Below are positions 22,178 through 26,624 of a DNA stretch of 26,624 nt, piece after piece. The stretch is from a virus: IMG/VR virus record IMGVR_UViG_3300032245_000142, positions 1-26,624 of that record. One strand, written 5' to 3'. Both the position numbers and the translations under genes were made by a program. The notes under the pieces are model-generated. The model did not search any database, was not told where the DNA came from, and was given only the letters and a program-made list of their open reading frames with translations. Every line of letters starts with the position of its first letter. Positions within the stretch are counted from its first letter, which is position 1.

Positions 22178-23394
22178 TAGAATTAATTATTATTAAATAT
22201 ATATTAAATAATATAATATATAATAAATATATAAATAATATTATAATAACAAATAAAGAACTTGTCAAGCTTCTTTATTGTGTTAAATCTTTACAGGAAT
22301 CAACTGATAAAGAACAATATACCATTGACGACCTATAACTAAAATTCTTCTCAGATTATCCATTCTTGAAAGATGTTGAAAAGGAAATGTTCAATACAAT
22401 CTTCGATAAGCTTCGTGGATTGGAAGTTGATGACACTCGCATTGAGGAATATCTCGACAAACAACGATCTGCTGTTATGGCTCGTGAGGTTGCAGAGATG
22501 GCTCTCGAAGTCACTGAGGGTAGAAAAGACTTTAACGAGATTCTTGACAAAATCTCTAAGATGGAGATTGATAGACCTAACGAGGAAGAGATTACATTCG
22601 TCACTGATGACCTAGAGGAACTCTACGAGTCTCAAGTAACTACCAAGGGACTTAGATGGCGTTTAAACTGTCTCAATCATTCTTTGGGTAGTCTTAGAAA
22701 AGGGGACTTTGGTTTCTTATTTGCTAGACCTGAAACAGGGAAGACAACATTCTTGGCTAGTGAAGTCACACATATGGCTACACAAGCTGAGGGGAATATT
22801 CTTTGGTTCAACAACGAGGAGCAAGGTAGCAAGGTTATGATGAGATGTATTCAAGCTTCACTTGGCTTATCTCTACCTGAACTCTATCGAGACATCAAGG
22901 CTAACAAAGATAAATTCATTGAGAAGACGCAACACAAGATTAAAATTTTTGACCAAGCTTCCATAAGCTACAAAGATGTCAATAAGATTTGTGAGCAGAT
23001 TAAACCTAGCTTAATTATATTCGACCAGATAGACAAGATTAAAGGGTTCGAGCAAGACAGGAATGATTTGATGCTAGGGTCTATTTACCAATGGGCTAGA
23101 GAACTTGCTAAAGACTTCGCCCCTGTGATTGCAGTGTGTCAAGCTGACGGATCAGGTGAAGGAGTTAAGTGGCTTAACATGGGTAATGTTGCTAATGCTA
23201 AAACATCTAAACAAGCGGAAGCAGACTGGATACTAGGCATTGGTAAGACGAATGACGAGGGCTTGGAGTATATGCGTCACTTCTGTATCTCTAAGAACAA
23301 ACTCGTGGGCGATAATGACTCAATCCCTGACATGAGACATGGTAAATTTGATTGTGTCATTAAACCTGATGTTGCAAGATATGTAGATGTGTGA
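22174..23394 (+). CDS. DnaB-like replicative helicase, interrupted by in-frame TAA
   Basis: One frame of 407 codons runs from ATG 22174 (overlapping the primase stop) to TGA 23392-23394, broken by a single TAA at 22336-22338 (codon 55). Before it, a DnaB-type N-terminus is recognisable (ITNKELVKLLYCVKSLQEST, then YTIDDL). After it, FFSDYPFLKDVEKEMF continues as families expect, and a Tyr would fit at the stop. The ATPase core is intact: Walker A ARPETGKTTF (about residue 184), NNEEQ, and Walker B LIIFDQIDKI. A restart at TTG 22366 or ATG 22384 has poor ribosome sites. Codons 4-26 lie in a nearly pure A/T stretch. It is broken, misread, or bypassed. Confidence 0.8.
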
Positions 23395-23406
23395 TAGAAT
23401 ATAGAT

Positions 23407-24564
23407 ATGAACACAATAATCTTAGATGTAGAAACAACAATCCATGCTAATGGAAACCCATTCTCTGAAAGGAATAAACTTTGCTATGTCGGACTTCATC
23501 ATAATAATGTTTCTAGTGTATTTGACATTGAATTTAGTGGAAATCCGTACAGGGAGAAACTTGACGCTATACAGAATGTGCTTGACAATGACGCTATTCT
23601 TGTTGGCTTTAACATTAAGTTTGACTTGCATTGGATAAGAAAATATGGAATTAGTTTTGTGGATAAGCGTATTTGGGATTGTCAGTTGGTACATTTTATT
23701 CTCACTAACCAACAGAATCCCTATCCGTCACTTAATGGTGTCGCTGAGTACTATGGTTTGGGTAGTAAGCTTGATGTTGTTGCTACTGAGTATTGGGGGA
23801 ATGGGATAGACACACCTGATGTTCCTAAAGACATTCTTGAGGATTATTTGAAACAAGACTTACTTCTAACAGAGGCAGTGTTTAAACGGCAGTATGAGGA
23901 AGTAATGGCTCTTCCACAAGAACGACAACGATTGATTAGCTTACACAATCAGGACTTGCTTGTTTTAGAAGAGATGGAATATAATGGAATTTTATTTGAT
24001 GAGGATAGGAGCTTAGAACTTGGTGCGGAACTGGAAAAGGAAGTCGGATTATTGGACGAAGAATTGGCTAAGACTTTTAATATTATTGGTTTTAACTTTA
24101 ATAGCAAAGATCATCTTAGTTGTTTGTTGTATGGTGGAAGGATTACTATACCCAAAAAAGAAGTTATCGGAACTTATAAAACTGGTGAACGAAAAGGTCA
24201 AGTCAAAGAAGGGTGGATAGATTACACTCATGATATGCCTAGACTAATTGAACCTCTAAAAGGAAGTGAGCTAAAGAAAGATGGGTACTATAGCACAGAT
24301 GAACAGACGCTTAGAAGCCTTAGGGGCACAGGAGTTTCTAAAGGAATTATTCAACTTATCCTTAAAAGGAGTGGACTTGAAAAGCGTAGAGGGACTTACT
24401 ATTCAGGACTCCCTGAACTCAGAGAGAATCAAGGTTGGAGTAAAGGTACGCTACATGGACAACTCAACCAGTGCGTTGCTAGAACTGGTCGCCTTAGTTC
24501 CTCAAAGCCGAATCTACAGAATTTTGATGGAGAAATAAAAGAGTTATTTTACTCAAGATATTAA
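23407..24564 (+). CDS. DNA polymerase family A, N-terminal chain (exonuclease and thumb)
   Basis: A 385-residue protein. The 3'-5' proofreading domain shows TIILDVETT (Asp-x-Glu), VGFNIKFDLHWI and YLKQDLLLT. It continues into a family A polymerase with LVLEEMEYNGILFDEDR, TDEQTLRSLRG and ARTGRLSSSKPNLQNF near residue 365. It then stops at KELFYSRY with TAA. In intact relatives this phrase leads within a few residues into motif A, which here begins the next-but-one gene. So this chain holds the exonuclease and the region before the palm. No strong ribosome site is seen before ATG 23407. Confidence 0.9.
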   Translation: MNTIILDVETTIHANGNPFSERNKLCYVGLHHNNVSSVFDIEFSGNPYREKLDAIQNVLDNDAILVGFNIKFDLHWIRKYGISFVDKRIWDCQLVHFILTNQQNPYPSLNGVAEYYGLGSKLDVVATEYWGNGIDTPDVPKDILEDYLKQDLLLTEAVFKRQYEEVMALPQERQRLISLHNQDLLVLEEMEYNGILFDEDRSLELGAELEKEVGLLDEELAKTFNIIGFNFNSKDHLSCLLYGGRITIPKKEVIGTYKTGERKGQVKEGWIDYTHDMPRLIEPLKGSELKKDGYYSTDEQTLRSLRGTGVSKGIIQLILKRSGLEKRRGTYYSGLPELRENQGWSKGTLHGQLNQCVARTGRLSSSKPNLQNFDGEIKELFYSRY

Positions 24565-24575
24565 AGGAGAAACTT

Positions 24576-24755
24576 ATGAATGACGATTATGATTATGATG
24601 TACCTGATATGAACCCTTCAGAAGATGAAGCATACTTCTATCACACTCTTGGAGACTTTGAGAGCTATGTTAAAGACTTAGGTGCTAAGTATGTTTTAAC
24701 AGAGATGAATGAGGATACTCGAAAGCTTTTAGAAGCAGCATTTAAACAATGCTAA
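24576..24755 (+). CDS. 59-residue acidic protein between the polymerase chains
   Basis: A short ORF with a strong ribosome site (AAAGGAG, about 7 bases before ATG). It reads MNDDYDYDVPDMNPSEDEAY, then FYHTLGDFESYVKDLGAKYV and a helical end. It is very acidic at the N-terminus and has no family I can name. It lies exactly in the split of the DNA polymerase and overlaps the start of the C-terminal chain by 7 bases, so translation of the second chain probably depends on it. It might contact the polymerase, which is inference. Confidence 0.75.
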   Translation: MNDDYDYDVPDMNPSEDEAYFYHTLGDFESYVKDLGAKYVLTEMNEDTRKLLEAAFKQC

Positions 24756-25468
24756 TCCAGGGAGATGCCTCTGCACTTGAGTGGCGATGTGCTGCCTTCC
24801 TAAGTAAAGATAAAGTAGCTTATGAAGAGATTTGGAACAATGTAGATCAACACACTGACAACCAAACTCGCTTTGGTTTGCCTAGTCGTCTTATTGCTAA
24901 AACATTTGTATTTAGACTTATCTATGGAGGAAGTGCTTACTCCTACGCCAATGATCCAAACTTCGCTGAGGTAAGTAAAAGTGAGAAGTTTTGGCAAAAG
25001 ATTATAGACGAGTTCTATAACAAGTATAAGGGACTTCATAAATGGCACATTAAACTTATGCAAGAAGCTACAACGACTAAGATGGTTAAACTTCCTACTG
25101 GTAGAATCTATCAGTTTGAACCTGAATTAAGACGAGGGGAGAAAGTGTTCCCTCGCACCACAATTCTTAACTACCCTGTGCAAGGACTTGGGGCAGATTT
25201 GATGACACTGGCACGAGTATCTTTATATAACCGAATGAGGAAATTAAACTATGAAAAGGCGAGACTTGTTAATACAGTTCATGATTCCATTATTATTGAT
25301 TGTGATAGCAGCTTTACTAATACTTTAGCTAAGACAATGTTAGATGTATTTGAAGATGTTCCTAAGAACTTTCAGAAGATGTTTGGGACTGAATTTGATC
25401 TCCCAATGAAGGCAGAAGTACAGGTTGGAAATAATTGGAAAGATATGGAAATTTGGGTTGACAAGTAA
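24749..25468 (+). CDS. DNA polymerase family A, C-terminal chain (palm and fingers)
   Basis: A 239-residue protein beginning MLIQGDASALEWRCAAFLSK, which is motif A at its very N-terminus. Motif B is RLIAKTFVFRLIYGGSAYSY (Arg, Lys, Phe, Tyr-Gly), and motif C is NTVHDSIIIDC with the catalytic His-Asp. All residues for nucleotide transfer are present, while the exonuclease and thumb are on the separate upstream chain. No ribosome site stands before ATG 24749; coupling to the 59-codon gene is likely. Its last codons contain the -35 of the next promoter. Confidence 0.9.
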   Translation: MLIQGDASALEWRCAAFLSKDKVAYEEIWNNVDQHTDNQTRFGLPSRLIAKTFVFRLIYGGSAYSYANDPNFAEVSKSEKFWQKIIDEFYNKYKGLHKWHIKLMQEATTTKMVKLPTGRIYQFEPELRRGEKVFPRTTILNYPVQGLGADLMTLARVSLYNRMRKLNYEKARLVNTVHDSIIIDCDSSFTNTLAKTMLDVFEDVPKNFQKMFGTEFDLPMKAEVQVGNNWKDMEIWVDK

Positions 25469-25510
25469 TATAGGTGTGGTATAATATATGTATAGTCTTA
25501 GTAAAAGACT
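25458..25510 (+). promoter_or_regulatory. strong promoter with 5' hairpin before the ssDNA-binding gene
   Basis: TTGACA at 25458-25463, a 16-base spacer, and TATAAT at 25480-25485. The expected RNA start (about 25492) is followed at once by the hairpin AGTCTT-AGTAA-AAGACT (25494-25510), which may protect the 5' end of the mRNA. AAAGGAG and the ATG follow. Confidence 0.85.
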
Positions 25511-25528
25511 AATTTTAAAGGAGTATTT

Positions 25529-26023
25529 ATGATTATAGAAATTATTGATGTAGGTTCACCTGAGTCAGTGAAGACTGGTAAAGGACAATATCAGACATTA
25601 CAAGTGAGTTTCAAGAATGAACAAGGGCAAGTACAAGGTAAGAAGCTTATGTCATTCAGTAACCCTACTGTATTCAAGGATATTCAAGGATATGCTAAGG
25701 GCGATAGAGTAGATGTTCTTACTGTTAAAGAGGGTGATTACTGGCAGTGGAAAGCTATTGACAAAGAAGGTGAAGCTCCTCCAAGAGCAGAAGCCCCTAA
25801 GTCAACTGGTGGCGGTGGTAAGGTCATTGGTAGCAACTATGAGACAGCAGAAGAAAGAGCTAGACGACAAGTGTACATCATTCGTCAATCTTCTCTCGGC
25901 ACTGCGGTGGAATTGTTAGGTCAAGGTGCATCAGTAAATGATGTAGTTAAGACTGCAAAACAGTTCGAGGCTTATGTCTTCTCTAAAGAAGCTGAACTAG
26001 CAACGGAAGAATCACCAGCATAG
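25529..26023 (+). CDS. ssDNA-binding-like protein
   Basis: A 164-residue protein. The N-terminal 90 residues look like an OB-type beta barrel (KGQYQTLQVSFKNEQGQVQG, then YAKGDRVDVLTVKEGDYWQW). A Pro/Gly linker follows (KSTGGGGKVIGS), and then a helical part, ETAEERARRQVYIIRQSSLG. Proteins of this build are annotated as ssDNA-binding in podophages with a T7-like replication set, where they stand between polymerase and exonuclease as here. The C-terminus is acidic (EELATEE type), as usual for SSB partners. It has its own strong promoter, fitting a protein needed in high amount. Confidence 0.75.
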   Translation: MIIEIIDVGSPESVKTGKGQYQTLQVSFKNEQGQVQGKKLMSFSNPTVFKDIQGYAKGDRVDVLTVKEGDYWQWKAIDKEGEAPPRAEAPKSTGGGGKVIGSNYETAEERARRQVYIIRQSSLGTAVELLGQGASVNDVVKTAKQFEAYVFSKEAELATEESPA

Positions 26024-26624
26024 TGGAAGCTTTAATGGATGGCGATATCTACGCATTTAGAGTAGCTTGTACTACCGAGAATGATAACGAAGCTATCGCT
26101 GTCTATCGTGTCAATGAGATGATTGAGAATACTTTAGCTGAGGTGGAAGCATCAGAGTATAAATTATTCTTGACATCCCCTGACAATTTCAGGAAGCACA
26201 TCTATCCTGAATACAAGGCTAATCGTACTGCAACCAAACCTAAGCACCTACAATTCCTTAGAGACTATCTTGTTGAGAGTTGGCAAGGAACAGTTGCTGA
26301 GAAGATGGAAGCAGACGATTATCTTGGTATCAATCAACATGAATCTAGCATCATCTGTTCTATAGATAAAGACTTGTTGCAAGTGCCTGGAAAGCACTAC
26401 AACTTTGTTAAAAAAGAATTCTATGAAGTAGATGTTGAAACTGGGTCTAGAAACTTCTACACACAACTTCTCACAGGTGATACTTCTGATAACATAAAAG
26501 GTATAGCAGGTATTGGACCAGTTAAGGCTAAGAAAGCTTTAGCTGATGCAACTAATGAATATGAAATGTTTTGTATAGTTAGAGATATGTATAAGAACGA
26601 CGAATGGATGATAATGAATGGAAG
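26023..26624 (+). CDS. 5'-3' exonuclease (FEN type), 3' end cut by the window
   Basis: About 200 residues are visible. They begin VEALMDGDIYAFR (first acidic motif), then RKHIYPEYKANRTATKPKHL, EKMEADDYLG (Ala-Asp-Asp), CSIDKDLLQVPG, and LTGDTSDNIKGIAGIGPVKA, the helix-three-turn-helix DNA clamp. This is the FEN/T7 gp6-like family that removes RNA primers and degrades host DNA. I start at GTG 26023, which overlaps the previous TAG and keeps the first beta strand; ATG 26035 is the other option. The frame is open to the window edge. Confidence 0.88.
   Translation, partial: MEALMDGDIYAFRVACTTENDNEAIAVYRVNEMIENTLAEVEASEYKLFLTSPDNFRKHIYPEYKANRTATKPKHLQFLRDYLVESWQGTVAEKMEADDYLGINQHESSIICSIDKDLLQVPGKHYNFVKKEFYEVDVETGSRNFYTQLLTGDTSDNIKGIAGIGPVKAKKALADATNEYEMFCIVRDMYKNDEWMIMNG

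Noticed and set aside
22336-22338. Alternative genetic code reading TAA as an amino acid
   Set aside because: Many clear genes in the window end at TAA directly before or overlapping the next start, so TAA acts as stop.
24562-24755. Intron or intein as cause of the polymerase split
   Set aside because: The segment is under 200 bases, shows no group I core or intein end motifs, and both sides have their own translation signals.
1-26624. Phage-type (T7-like) promoters and an RNA polymerase gene
   Set aside because: No repeated T7-style 20-base promoter was seen and no single-subunit RNA polymerase motifs occur in the window; recognised promoters are sigma70-like.

Overview
The window reads as part of an AT-rich genome of a tailed, probably short-tailed (podovirus-type), lytic bacteriophage. 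Two gene blocks point away from each other. Positions 1-15506 hold morphogenesis and lysis genes, all on the minus strand. Positions 16672-26624 hold replication and early-type genes, all on the plus strand. Both window ends cut through genes. I see no integrase, repressor, tRNA, CRISPR or phage RNA polymerase. The promoters I can recognise are near-perfect host sigma70 sites, so transcription probably relies on the host enzyme, at least for these units.

Left block, in transcription order from right to left: small terminase, a glycine-rich protein, large terminase, a Cys-rich protein, portal, an endonuclease VII-like gene, a small protein, an FmdB-type zinc ribbon, scaffold, major capsid protein and an intrinsic terminator. 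Then come the tail fibre, several small proteins (two of them short ORFs of 54 residues), an SprT-like metallopeptidase, a secreted protein, a holin-like protein and an M15-type endolysin. The block ends with three small basic proteins, a tail/connector protein, a large tail protein and the start of a second fibre. Three promoters in this block share one motif: a consensus -35, a 17-base spacer and a palindromic box over the -10.

The divergence region (15507-16671) is unusually rich. It has a strong plus-strand promoter, a 103-base stretch of only A and T, two intrinsic terminators, a 52-base hairpin and other inverted repeats. It also holds a 23-codon gene that I identify as pqqA, the precursor peptide of the redox cofactor pyrroloquinoline quinone (PQQ). 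The gene has its own promoter, a strong ribosome binding site and a terminator. The critical Glu15 and Tyr19 are in place. No other pqq gene is present, so the phage would feed the host's PQQ pathway. This points to a PQQ-making host, and a methylotroph such as the low-GC Methylophilaceae would fit, but the host is an inference.

Right block: a short membrane protein, a Cys-rich protein of unknown function and a clan MH zinc peptidase form a unit with visibly different codon choice, closed by a strong terminator. A new promoter then starts a run of small genes (including a SleB-like cell-wall hydrolase) that leads into primase, DnaB-like helicase, DNA polymerase, an ssDNA-binding-like protein and a 5'-3' exonuclease. 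Two replisome genes are broken in unusual ways. The helicase has an in-frame TAA at codon 55. The family A polymerase is encoded as two proteins, cut just before catalytic motif A, with a 59-codon gene between them.
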